A DNA stretch of 64,000 nucleotides from JAMXLO01 sp963812475 (GTDB lineage Bacteria; Pseudomonadota; Alphaproteobacteria; Acetobacterales; Acetobacteraceae), in the NCBI GenBank assembly GCA_963812475.1, contig CAWEVI010000045.1, positions 59,707 through 123,706 of the forward strand. Reading direction: 5' to 3'. The notes below the pieces were generated by a model that was not told where the DNA came from, ran no database searches, and was given only the letters and a program-made list of their open reading frames with translations. Position numbers and translations under genes: made by a program. Positions 56,296 through 64,000 of this stretch are shown in pieces. Within the stretch, counting starts at the first letter, position 1, and each line of letters opens with the position of its first letter.

Positions 56296-56366
56296 GACCT
56301 GTTCTCCTTGTCCTGCCTGCAGGACGGCGTCATGGGCGGTTCGCGGCCTGGCCGCATTGATCAGGA

Positions 56367-57347
56367 TCAAACGTTCCGACGATTTGGCAGCGTTTCCGGA
56401 TTGACCACGAAGCCGGGATCGAGCACCCCGTCGAAGAGCTCCAGCATATTCCTGGCCGCCCGGACCGACATCTTCTCGTTGCACTCGATCGGCGCCGCGG
56501 CATTGTGCGGGCTCAGCACCACGTTGGGGAGCGTCAGCAGCGGATTGGCAGGATCCGGCGGTTCGCGCAGCTGCACATCCAGCCCGGCCGCTGCCAACCG
56601 ACCGGACGACAGCGCCTCGACCAGTGCCGTCTCGTCCACCAGAGGGCCGCGCGCCGCATTGATCAGCCACGCCGTCGGCTTCATCAGCCCGAACAGCTCG
56701 CGGTTGATCAGATGACGTGTGTCCTCGCCGAGCGGACAATGCAGCGTCAGCACATCGATCTCCGGCAGCACCGCGGCGATGTCGGTGACCGGCGTGTAAC
56801 CGTCAGCGGCAATGCGCGGCACCGGGAACGCCGGATCGCGTACCATCACATTCATGCCGAACGCCGAGCACAGGCGGGCGACGCGGGCACCGATACGGCC
56901 ATAGCCGACCACCAGGATGGTGCGCCCGGCGAGTTCGCCCATCGGGCGCCCTTCGCGCAGCATCCATCTGCCCGCGCGCACCGAGGCATCCATCTCGATC
57001 GTGCGCCGCGCCACCGCGAGCATCAGCATCATCGTGTGTTCGGCGACCGAGAGGTCGTTGCCGCCATTGGTCACGCCGACTACAACACCGCGACGCGTGC
57101 AGGCCGCAATGTCAACGGTGTCGTATCCCACGCCGAAGCGGGAGACGATGCGTAGATCAGGGGACTGTGACAGCAGGGCCTCATCCACCTCTTCGAGTCC
57201 GACCAATACGGCGTGCGCGCCAGGCATGGCCGCGGCGAGGTCGGACTGCGACGGACGGTTGAGCGTACGGACCGTGACGTCGCCACGGGCTTCCAGCAGT
57301 GCCATGCCGCTGGGATGCAGCGGGCGGCACAGGATCACTGTGGGCAT
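56367..57347 (-). CDS. D-isomer-specific 2-hydroxyacid dehydrogenase (phosphoglycerate dehydrogenase-like)
   Basis: 326 residues; GGGAGAG upstream. Rossmann motif ILVVGYGRIGARVARLCSAFGM, catalytic Arg in INAARGPLVDE, Glu in LDVQLREPPDP and His in VVLSPHNAAAPIECNEK. It is closer to the SerA/glyoxylate reductase group than the enzyme at 3647. It oxidises or reduces a 2-hydroxy/2-oxo acid with NAD(H). Neighbouring carrier and aminotransferase genes suggest a role in utilising an imported acid. Confidence 0.9.
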   Translation of the reverse strand: MPTVILCRPLHPSGMALLEARGDVTVRTLNRPSQSDLAAAMPGAHAVLVGLEEVDEALLSQSPDLRIVSRFGVGYDTVDIAACTRRGVVVGVTNGGNDLSVAEHTMMLMLAVARRTIEMDASVRAGRWMLREGRPMGELAGRTILVVGYGRIGARVARLCSAFGMNVMVRDPAFPVPRIAADGYTPVTDIAAVLPEIDVLTLHCPLGEDTRHLINRELFGLMKPTAWLINAARGPLVDETALVEALSSGRLAAAGLDVQLREPPDPANPLLTLPNVVLSPHNAAAPIECNEKMSVRAARNMLELFDGVLDPGFVVNPETLPNRRNV

Positions 57348-57515
57348 GTTGAAGCTTCTCTCCCTTTGGGTTCGACGCGATGCTGCTTCCGTGCGGCCGC
57401 CGGCGCAAGCCGAAGGCCGCTGGATGACAATTCCGTTTCCCTCGGCCTATTCACTTGAGGTGATCGCTGGTCTGAGTCTCAGTATCCGGAGACACGGCAA
57501 CCGGGGAGACAGGTT

Positions 57516-57878
57516 ATGGGCAATCCGTTCGTGCACGTCGAACTTGCAACCACCGACGTCGCAAAGGCGAAGTCATTCTATCAGTCTCTGTTTGATTGGA
57601 AGCTGAAAGACGAGGACATGGGCGACATGACCTACACGATGATCGACGTCGGAGGAGGCACCGGCGGTGGCATGATGAAGCATCCGATGCCGGATCATGG
57701 TTCGCATTGGCTGCCTTACGTGTTGGTGGATGATATTGCGGCGGCCACCGCGAAGGCAAAGTCGCTAGGCGCCACGGTAGTACGGGACGTGATGGAGGTG
57801 ATGGGCGTCGGCTCGCTGTCCATCATCGTCGATCCGACCGGAGCGACGCTGGGTCTGTGGCAGCCAAAAGGCAAGTGA
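57516..57878 (+). CDS. VOC-family (glyoxalase/bleomycin resistance) protein
   Basis: 120 residues with GGGGAGAC before the ATG. The fold motifs are PFVHVELATTDVAKAKSFYQSLFDWKLKD and the second module SHWLPYVLVDDIAAATAKAKSLGATVVRDVMEVMGVGSLSIIVDPTGATLGLWQPK. It belongs to the single-chain VOC group (PhnB/CFP32-like). It binds a divalent metal or small ligand; reaction unknown. Confidence 0.88.
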   Translation: MGNPFVHVELATTDVAKAKSFYQSLFDWKLKDEDMGDMTYTMIDVGGGTGGGMMKHPMPDHGSHWLPYVLVDDIAAATAKAKSLGATVVRDVMEVMGVGSLSIIVDPTGATLGLWQPKGK

Positions 57879-57918
57879 TTGTTGGGCAGCAGTCTCGTCG
57901 CGCACCATGCGACGAGAC

Positions 57919-58175
57919 CGCTGTCAGATCGTGCCTGGCGGACTGGTGGAAGTCAAAATGCGGCGGACGGTTCAGGATGCCGATGCGCAGCGCGTCGCCG
58001 TGCATCCGGTTTGATTTCGACGCGGCAAGTTGCAATTTCGAGCCGTCAAATTCGTTGGGATGTCCGCCAGGGTTCGGCCGGCGTACAGTCCCTAGGCGCC
58101 GGCTATTGCGGCGGCGCTGCCCTGGAGGAAGCCACAGCGTGTCAACCACCGTTGTTCGGCGTTCGCGTCGGTCAT
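57919..58175 (-). pseudogene. Decayed N-terminal copy of a family 5 binding protein
   Basis: A start MTDANAEQRWLTRCGFLQGSAAAIAGA (58175-58095) runs into a stop codon, and the homology continues in another frame (58062-57919) with NEFDGSKLQLAASKSN and HGDALRIGILNRPPHFDFHQ. These match, in order, the signal (RRGLLGAGAALAAGA) and the DQFDGTSFQLAAPDPN and HGGVLRMGITNRVPHFDLHQ stretches of the adjacent gene at 58211-59904. It therefore represents a partial tandem duplication that has lost coding ability. Confidence 0.8.
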
Positions 58176-58210
58176 TTTTGTTTGCCCCCCTGTTACGCTT
58201 GGTTCGCATG

Positions 58211-59904
58211 TTATGTCTTGTCTATCCAGAACGTGTCCTGCCGGCAGACATCGTAGGCGCCGAAGTAGTCGTCCGGCCGCAGTCCCTTGACGTAGTTGTA
58301 CCAGAACGTCGTCGATCTTCTCCCACGCCACCGGCAGCAGCGGCGGGTCCTGCTCGAAGATCATCTCCGATTCCCGTATCAGCGCCTGGCGCTTGACGGG
58401 ATCCACCTCCCGATCGATCTGATCCAATATCACATCGAACTTCGCATTGCTGTACGAAGAATAATTCTGTGGGCCGCCGGTGTGATACCACGCATTGAAG
58501 TAGTCGGACGGGTCCAGCAGCGTCGAAACGACCGCGCCGATGGCAAGATCGAAATGGCCATTCGCAATGTCGTCGAACCACACCGATTCCACGACGTTTC
58601 GCAGGTTGCACTGAATGTTCAGCGTCTGTTGCAGCATCGCCTGGATTGCCTGCGACCATACCCGATAACTGGCGAGATCGCGGATCAGGTAGTCGAGCCC
58701 CTTGATGCCGTCCTTGTAGCCGGCCGCCGCCATCAGCGCCTTCGCCTCCGTCTCGGCGGCCGTCGGGATCATCCTGATAGCCAAGCCGCTTGACCAGCTC
58801 CGCCTTGGGCGTGGCCAGGTCCGAGAACGGATAGAGGAAGCCGCCGATCTGCATCGGCGCCACGTCCTTGATCGCCTCGATCAGGATCGGGCGATCCAGC
58901 GCCAGGTGCATCGCGCGCCGCACGCGCGGATCGTCGAACGGCTTTTTCTTTGTATTGACATAGGTTGCGTGGATGACGCTTTGGTTGAATGATGAAACCG
59001 ACATCCCGGGCGTGGCCTGCGCCTTTTTGAAGGTCACCGGATCCACCACCCGTGCATAATCCACGCGGCCCGACAAAATCCCGGAGCCGAGTTCGGGGGA
59101 GAACGGTACCAGATTGTAGAACTCGATGCCGTCCAAGTACGGCAGACCCTTGTTCCAATAGTCCTTGTTCCTCTCCACGACCCAGATTTCGTTCTCCACC
59201 CGCCTGACGGTTTTGAACGGCCCCGTGCCCGGATACGACGCAACTTTGCGCAGGTTGAAGTTGTTCTCCTCCAGTGTCTTCTTGCGCACGATGACGTTCC
59301 AGCCGCTGGCGATCGCCGCCATGATGAAGGCAGGCGGGCGCGGCTCGGACAGCTTGAATTCGATGGTGTATTTGTCGGGCGCATTGACCGCACTCACCGC
59401 CCTGAACAGGATGCTGCGCGGGATGCTGATCCCTTGCGGCGGCCACACGATGCGATCGAACGTCGCCTTCACGTCATCGGATGTCAGTTCCGCTCCGTCG
59501 TGGAACAGGACACCCTTGCGTAGGTAGAACGTGTAGGTTTTCCGGTCCTTCGCGATATCCCAGCTGTGCGCCAGGTCCGGGATGATCGTCTTGCCGCCGT
59601 CGCGCGGATCGCGGCGGATCAGGTTGTCGAACATGCATCCCATGGAGCCCAGATTGTTGTAGGTTCCCGACTGGTGCAGATCGAAATGCGGCACACGGTT
59701 GGTAATTCCCATACGCAGCACGCCGCCATGTTTCGGGTTTGGATCAGGTGCTGCCAGCTGGAAAGACGTGCCGTCGAACTGATCGGGGATGTCGGCAAGC
59801 ACCGGACGCGAATATAGCCCATAGGCGCCAGCCGCCAGGGCGGCACCGGCACCCAGAAGACCGCGCCGGCTCAATTGCGCGCGCGTGTCATGCGGACCAT
59901 TCAT
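58211..59904 (-). pseudogene. Peptide/dipeptide ABC substrate-binding protein (family 5), two frameshifts
   Basis: Reading from 59904, the Tat signal LSRRGLLGAGAALAAGAYG and family 5 motifs (IPDLAHSWDIAKDRKTYTFYLRKGVLFHDGAELTSDDV, YPGTGPFKTVRRVENEIWVVERN) proceed in one frame to LVKRLGYQDDP. At 58765-58767 (GGG on +) one extra base shifts the frame, and PTAAETEAKALMAAAGYKDGIKGLDYL continues in the next. Near 58305 a second extra base gives the end DDV|WYNYVKGLRPDDYF...DTFWIDKT and a TAA at 58211. The span of 1694 bases minus two is exactly 564 codons, a normal length. The shifts are single-base, so either a pseudogene or sequence error. Confidence 0.85.
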
Positions 59905-59976
59905 TGTGTTTCCCTCCCTTGAGGCTTTTCAGACGAACGGTCGGCGTGCTCTTATGGCCCACGCAACCGGCTCCAT

Positions 59977-59990
59977 TTATCGATAGATAA
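59977..59990. promoter_or_regulatory. AT-rich palindrome in the divergent opp promoter region
   Basis: TTATC-GATA-GATAA (59977-59990) is a perfect 5+4+5 inverted repeat in the 112-base gap between the divergent binding-protein and ATPase genes. Its position suits an operator controlling both directions. Confidence 0.4.
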
Positions 59991-60016
59991 CACGCCGGAA
60001 TCTTGGGAGTCACGTC

Positions 60017-61075
60017 TTGAGTGAAGTGCAATCGGCCGCTCGTGGGACATCGGTCCCTGCCGCGGCGTCAGCCGGGCCGCTGCTGGAGATCGACAATCTC
60101 CAGACGCATTCTTTCACACCCGCCGGTGTCGTGCATGCGGTGGACGGTGTGTCGTACGACCTGCGCAATGGCGAGACGCTGGGCGTCGTGGGCGAGTCCG
60201 GTTGCGGCAAGAGTGTAACCGCACTCTCCATCCTGCGCCTGATCGCCAACCCACCGGGCCGCATCGTCGGCGGCGCGATCCGCTTCGAAGGCACCAACCT
60301 GCTGGATCTGACCGAAACGCAAATGGAGAGCGTTCGCGGCAACGACATCTCCATGATTTTCCAGGAGCCCATGACGTCGTTGAATCCGCTGCTGACGGTG
60401 GGGCGTCAGATCAGCGAGGCCATCGTGCTGCACCAGGGCCTGTCGCGCCGGGACGCGTTGGAAAAATCCATCGAGATGCTGCGCCGCGTGCACATCCCGG
60501 AGGCGGAGACGCGTGTTCATGCCTATCCGCACCAGATGTCCGGCGGCATGCGCCAGCGCGTTATGATCGCCATGGCGCTGTCGTGCAATCCAAAGGTCCT
60601 GATCGCCGATGAACCCACCACCGCGCTGGATGTGACCATACAGGCTCAGATACTCGATCTGATGCGCGAGCTGCAGGATACGCTTGGTACCGCCATCATC
60701 CTGATCACCCACGACATGGGCGTGGTCGCGGAAACCGCCGATCGGGTGGTCGTGATGTACGCCGGCCGGAAGGTCGAGGAGGCGGGCGTCGATGACCTGT
60801 TCGAGCAACCGGGCCATCCCTACACGCTCGGCTTGCTGGGCTCGATTCCCCATGTCGATGTCGCAGCACGCAGTGGCGTCCGTCGCGCACGGTTGAACGA
60901 GATCAAGGGCATGGTTCCCTCGCTGTTCAGTCTGCCGCAGGGGTGCAGCTTCGCGCCGCGCTGTGGCCTTGCTACCGATGCATGTCGCGCCGCATATCCG
61001 CCGCTGCTGCAACACCGCCCTGGACATTGGATCGCCTGTTGGCACGCCGATCGCCTGCTCGGAGCCACGGCATGA
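60017..61075 (+). CDS. Oligopeptide/dipeptide ABC ATP-binding protein (OppD/DppD-like)
   Basis: 352 residues from a TTG with GGGAG eight bases upstream. Walker A GESGCGKSVT, Q-loop IFQEPMTSLNP, signature MSGGMRQRVMIAMAL, Walker B VLIADEPTTALD, switch His ITHDMG. The C-terminal oligopeptide domain has the iron-sulfur-type cysteine set CSFAPRCGLATDACR. It couples to the DppBC permease encoded at 62084-63960. Its stop overlaps the oppF-like start by four bases. Confidence 0.93.
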   Translation: MSEVQSAARGTSVPAAASAGPLLEIDNLQTHSFTPAGVVHAVDGVSYDLRNGETLGVVGESGCGKSVTALSILRLIANPPGRIVGGAIRFEGTNLLDLTETQMESVRGNDISMIFQEPMTSLNPLLTVGRQISEAIVLHQGLSRRDALEKSIEMLRRVHIPEAETRVHAYPHQMSGGMRQRVMIAMALSCNPKVLIADEPTTALDVTIQAQILDLMRELQDTLGTAIILITHDMGVVAETADRVVVMYAGRKVEEAGVDDLFEQPGHPYTLGLLGSIPHVDVAARSGVRRARLNEIKGMVPSLFSLPQGCSFAPRCGLATDACRAAYPPLLQHRPGHWIACWHADRLLGATA

Positions 61076-62073
61076 GCCCGCTGCTGGAAGTTCGCGGCCT
61101 CAAGAAGCATTTTCCGGTTTACAAGGGCGTGTTCTCCCGTGTCTCCGGCCAGGTCTTTGCGGTCGATGGCGTTTCGTTCCATATCGAGCGCGGCGAGACC
61201 CTCGGACTGGTCGGCGAAAGCGGCTGCGGCAAGTCAACCGTCGGCAGGACATTGCTCAAGCTGCTGGAACCGACGGAGGGAAAAATCATCGTCAAGGGCA
61301 ACGACATCACGCACCTGGACAAGGCACAGATGTTTCCCTACCGCGAGCAGATGCAGATGATTTATCAGGATCCTTATGCGTCGCTCAATCCACGCATGTC
61401 GGCCGGCCAGATCGTCGGCGAGCCGTTGACAATCCACAAGGTGGCCGCAGGCGAGGCGCGTCGCGAGCGCGTCGCGACCCTGTTCGAGCGCGTGGGCTTG
61501 CGCCCCGAACTGATGAATTCCTATCCGCACGAATTTTCCGGCGGACAGCGCCAGCGTATCGGCATCGCGCGCGCACTGGCACTGAGCCCCGAACTTGTCA
61601 TCGGCGACGAACCGGTCTCGGCGCTGGATGTGTCAATCCAGGCGCAGATCATCAACCTGCTGATGGACCTTCAGGACGAATTCAAGCTGTCCTATCTGTT
61701 CGTTGCCCATGACCTCGCGGTGGTCGAGCACATCAGTCACCGCGTCGCGGTGATGTATCTGGGCCGCATCGTTGAGATGACGGACAAGACAACGCTGTTC
61801 GAGACGCCGCTGCACCCCTATACCGAGGCGCTGCTCGCGGCTGTGCCAATCGCAAAGGCGCATTCAAGGCGTCGCAACCGCGTCATTCTGACGGGCGATG
61901 TGCCGAGCCCGATCAATCCCCCGTCGGGCTGTCATTTTCATACGCGCTGTCTCTACACCATGGCGCGCTGTCGCCACGACGCACCCGCACTGCGCGAAGT
62001 ACAGACCGGGCACTGGGCCGCGTGCCATCTGCACGACAGCGGCATGCGGTTCCCCTTGGCGAAGCCGAGTTGA
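61072..62073 (+). CDS. Oligopeptide/dipeptide ABC ATP-binding protein (OppF/DppF-like)
   Basis: 333 residues. Walker A GESGCGKSTV, Q-loop IYQDPYASLNPRM, signature FSGGQRQRIGIARAL, Walker B VIGDEPVSALD, switch His VAHDLA. The C-terminal cysteine set CHFHTRC...CRHD is conserved. It forms the ATPase pair with the preceding gene. It is convergent with the permease genes 10 bases away, which is unusual for one ABC system. Confidence 0.93.
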   Translation: MSPLLEVRGLKKHFPVYKGVFSRVSGQVFAVDGVSFHIERGETLGLVGESGCGKSTVGRTLLKLLEPTEGKIIVKGNDITHLDKAQMFPYREQMQMIYQDPYASLNPRMSAGQIVGEPLTIHKVAAGEARRERVATLFERVGLRPELMNSYPHEFSGGQRQRIGIARALALSPELVIGDEPVSALDVSIQAQIINLLMDLQDEFKLSYLFVAHDLAVVEHISHRVAVMYLGRIVEMTDKTTLFETPLHPYTEALLAAVPIAKAHSRRRNRVILTGDVPSPINPPSGCHFHTRCLYTMARCRHDAPALREVQTGHWAACHLHDSGMRFPLAKPS

Positions 62074-62083
62074 CACTTAACCG

Positions 62084-63007
62084 TCACCTCACCGCGCCGC
62101 GCAACCGCGGATCCAGCACGTCGCGTATCCCATCGCCCAGCAGGTTGAACGCCAGCACGGTAATCGTGATGGCGAGGCCGGGGAACAGCACCAACCACCA
62201 TGGCGGCACCAGTCCCGCGTTCAGCGAATCCGCCAGCATATTGCCCCACGTCGGCAGTGGCGGCGGAATGCCCACGCCCAGGAATCCCAGCGCCGCCTCG
62301 ATGATGATCGCCACACCGAGATGGGTTGTCGCCAGGATCAGGTAGGGCGCCACGCATTGCGGCAGGATGTGCTGCGCCATCATGCGCAGATGCGATGCAC
62401 CAAGTCCCCGCGCGGCCTCGACATACGACATCTCCTTCAGCGACAGCACGACCGCCCGGATCACACGCCCGCCGAATGGTATTCGCGTGATGGCGATCGC
62501 CACGATCACGGTACCCATCCCGGCACCGAGCGCCATCGCGATCGCCATCGCCAATATGAGATCAGGAAACGACTGCATGAACTCGATGAGGCGCTGGCTG
62601 ATGATGTCGAAGCGCCCGCCGAAATAGCCGCTCGCCAATCCCCAGAATGCGCCCACCGTGGTACCCAGCAGCACCGCGCCGAACGCCACGGTCAGCGATG
62701 CACGGCTGCCGTAGATAACCCGGCTTAACGTGTCGCGGCCGATCTGATCGGTACCGAAGTAGTGCGGAGGTTCGGGCGGCTTGCTCATGCGCCGGAAGTC
62801 GGACTTCAGCGGTTCGTACGGCACCAGAACGGGCGCGGCGATGGCCATGCAAATGATGCCTGCCGCGATGCAGCCCCACACTGCCGACATCGGTGAGCGT
62901 CGCGCAAAGGTTCGCAGGGCACGCGCGGACCGACGCAGCCACGACGGCTCGACGGCCCGTGTGCCCGGCTGCAGGGGACGCGCGGTGTCAGTCTGGGTGA
63001 CGCTCAT
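62084..63007 (-). CDS. ABC permease (DppC/OppC-like)
   Basis: 307 residues from the ATG overlapping the dppB-like stop (ATGA). N-terminal cytoplasmic tail, then FARRSPMSAVWGCIAAGIICMAIAAPVLVPY; the DppC signature HYFGTDQIGRDTLSRVIYGSRASLTVAF; and the EAA loop YVEAARGLGASHLRMMAQHILPQ that docks the ATPase. Six membrane segments are expected. It completes the inner-membrane channel with the DppB-like protein. Confidence 0.93.
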   Translation of the reverse strand: MSVTQTDTARPLQPGTRAVEPSWLRRSARALRTFARRSPMSAVWGCIAAGIICMAIAAPVLVPYEPLKSDFRRMSKPPEPPHYFGTDQIGRDTLSRVIYGSRASLTVAFGAVLLGTTVGAFWGLASGYFGGRFDIISQRLIEFMQSFPDLILAMAIAMALGAGMGTVIVAIAITRIPFGGRVIRAVVLSLKEMSYVEAARGLGASHLRMMAQHILPQCVAPYLILATTHLGVAIIIEAALGFLGVGIPPPLPTWGNMLADSLNAGLVPPWWLVLFPGLAITITVLAFNLLGDGIRDVLDPRLRGAVR

Positions 63008-63960
63008 TGATAGCGAATCCTCGGATCGAGCCAGGCAATGGTGAGATCCACCAGAATGTTCAGCAGCACGAAGACGACGGCGTACACGAACACCAGGTTC
63101 TGCATGACGAACACGTCGCGCTCGCTTACCGCGGTGTACATCGCGTAGCCGAGCCCCGGCGTGCCGAACGCGCGTTCGACGGGGATCGAGCCGGCAAGCA
63201 CGAAGCCAAGCAGAATGCCCGACAGCGTGATTACCGGCAGCAACGCATTGGGCAGCGCGTGCAGGCTGATCACCAACCTTCCGCTCAATCCCTTGGCGCG
63301 AGCGGTGCGCACATAGTCCTCGCGAACCACCTCCAGCAGGCTGGAGCGTGCCATCCGCGCGATGTAGGCCGCCTGTCCGAGACCCAGCACGATGGCCGGG
63401 CCGATGACGATCTGCAGGTTCGCCCACGGATCGACAAACAGCGATACATTGGCCAGCGGCGCCCGATAGCCGAACCAGAACAGCAGGCCGAGCACGATCA
63501 GCATGCCGACCCAGAAGCCCGGCACCGCCAGAAACAGGATGCTGAGGAAGCGTGCCACGTTATCGCTCAGGCTGTTCGGGCGCAGCGCACTGACGATCGC
63601 CACGGGGATGCCGACGATCCAGGACAGCACTACGGACAGCAGGGCGATTTCGCCGGTGAGCGGACCGCGCCGCAAGATCATGTCGGCAACGTTTTCGGAC
63701 CGGAAGAACGATTTGCCGAAGCTCCCGCTGGCGATTTCGCCGACCCAGCGCAGGTATTGCACCACCAGAGGGTCGCTCAGCCCAAGCTCCGCCATGTAGC
63801 CGGCGCGCTGCTCCGCGGTCAGCTTGGTGAAGCCTTCCGGTCCGAAGATGGCAACCAGCGGGTCGCCGGGCAGAACTCGCATCACGACGAACACGACGAT
63901 CGACACGCCAACGACGGTGACCGCACCGAAGGCCAGGCGACGCAAGATATAGCTGTACAT
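63004..63960 (-). CDS. ABC permease (DppB/OppB-like)
   Basis: 318 residues. The start MYSYILRRLAFGAVTVVGVSIVVFVVMRVLPGDPL is the DppB signature, with the periplasmic insert GLSDPLVVQYLRWVGEIASGSFGKSF. The EAA loop is DYVRTARAKGLSGRLVISLHALPNALLPVITLSG. It lies at the edge of the window, just 40 bases from its end, with its promoter beyond 63960. Confidence 0.93.
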   Translation of the reverse strand: MYSYILRRLAFGAVTVVGVSIVVFVVMRVLPGDPLVAIFGPEGFTKLTAEQRAGYMAELGLSDPLVVQYLRWVGEIASGSFGKSFFRSENVADMILRRGPLTGEIALLSVVLSWIVGIPVAIVSALRPNSLSDNVARFLSILFLAVPGFWVGMLIVLGLLFWFGYRAPLANVSLFVDPWANLQIVIGPAIVLGLGQAAYIARMARSSLLEVVREDYVRTARAKGLSGRLVISLHALPNALLPVITLSGILLGFVLAGSIPVERAFGTPGLGYAMYTAVSERDVFVMQNLVFVYAVVFVLLNILVDLTIAWLDPRIRYQ

Positions 63961-64000
63961 AGCGTTTGACCGCAGGTTATACGGCTTGGACGTTCGCTTT

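Noticed and set aside
1..64000. CRISPR array, prophage, IS element or integron
   Set aside because: No series of regularly spaced repeats, no transposase, integrase or phage structural protein is recognisable in any frame.

Overview
The window is GC-rich, gene-dense bacterial chromosome with many 1-4 nt gene overlaps (ATGA, GTGA, TGATG). The gene content points to an alphaproteobacterium, most likely Rhodospirillales/Acetobacteraceae. It includes HpnK-type hopanoid metabolism, several substrate-binding proteins, a molybdenum hydroxylase of isoquinoline-oxidoreductase type, CaiB-type CoA transferases, a B12-dependent MetH and partial sox genes. The family assignment is inference from gene content; there is no rRNA marker here. 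I see no transposase, integrase, phage gene, rRNA or CRISPR array.

Layout. 1-12.4 kb: end of a threonine aldolase, small envelope proteins, a class A penicillin-binding protein, a D-2-hydroxyacid dehydrogenase, tRNA-Leu(UAA), an MBL-fold hydrolase, a GST / gamma-glutamylcyclotransferase / D-threonine-aldolase-like operon, two secreted proteins of unknown role, an SDR, an LLM oxidoreductase and a vapBC-type toxin-antitoxin pair with a textbook promoter. 12.4-22.1 kb: a long leftward run with a branched-chain-type substrate-binding protein, a second LLM oxidoreductase, PduO cobalamin adenosyltransferase, TonB, a BtuF-C-D-type importer, a CDF metal exporter, an oxalate/formate-type MFS carrier and a CinA-like protein. 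22.4-29 kb: two small secreted proteins, then the operon ArsR-methyltransferase / adenosine-adenine deaminase / metH. 29-35 kb: flavodoxin-like oxidoreductase, peptide-type binding protein, aldo/keto reductase, DHA2 efflux pump and a frameshifted MntP/YtaF-like gene. 35.2-41.6 kb: soxA, Z, Y, X, F, a small cytochrome c and the two subunits of a molybdenum hydroxylase, overlapping one another; soxB and soxCD are not seen. 41.7-51.7 kb: catabolic region with an Old Yellow Enzyme, a five-gene rightward operon (Zn alcohol dehydrogenase, MetE-core methyltransferase, duplicated EthD-like protein, carboxymuconolactone-decarboxylase-like protein, GFA protein), an aldo/keto reductase, a CaiB CoA transferase, methylmalonate-semialdehyde dehydrogenase and a Crp/Fnr regulator. 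51.9-58 kb: hpnK, class III aminotransferase, MFS carrier, hypothetical protein, hydroxyacid dehydrogenase, VOC protein. 58-64 kb: an inside-out dipeptide/oligopeptide ABC locus whose binding-protein gene carries two frameshifts and lies next to a decayed N-terminal copy of itself.

The most notable pattern is a set of dispersed palindromic repeats, in at least three sequence families, that reach into reading frames. One copy encodes the N-terminus, including the likely signal peptide core, of the BtuF-like protein. One encodes the leader in front of the Tat motif of SoxF. One encodes the C-terminal tail of an LLM oxidoreductase. The best candidate for an undescribed pathway is the operon at 43.0-47.0 kb, which looks like a one-carbon (demethylation) module. 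A metabolic theme of B12, methionine and S-adenosyl compounds links the B12 importer, PduO, MetH and the ArsR-methyltransferase operon.
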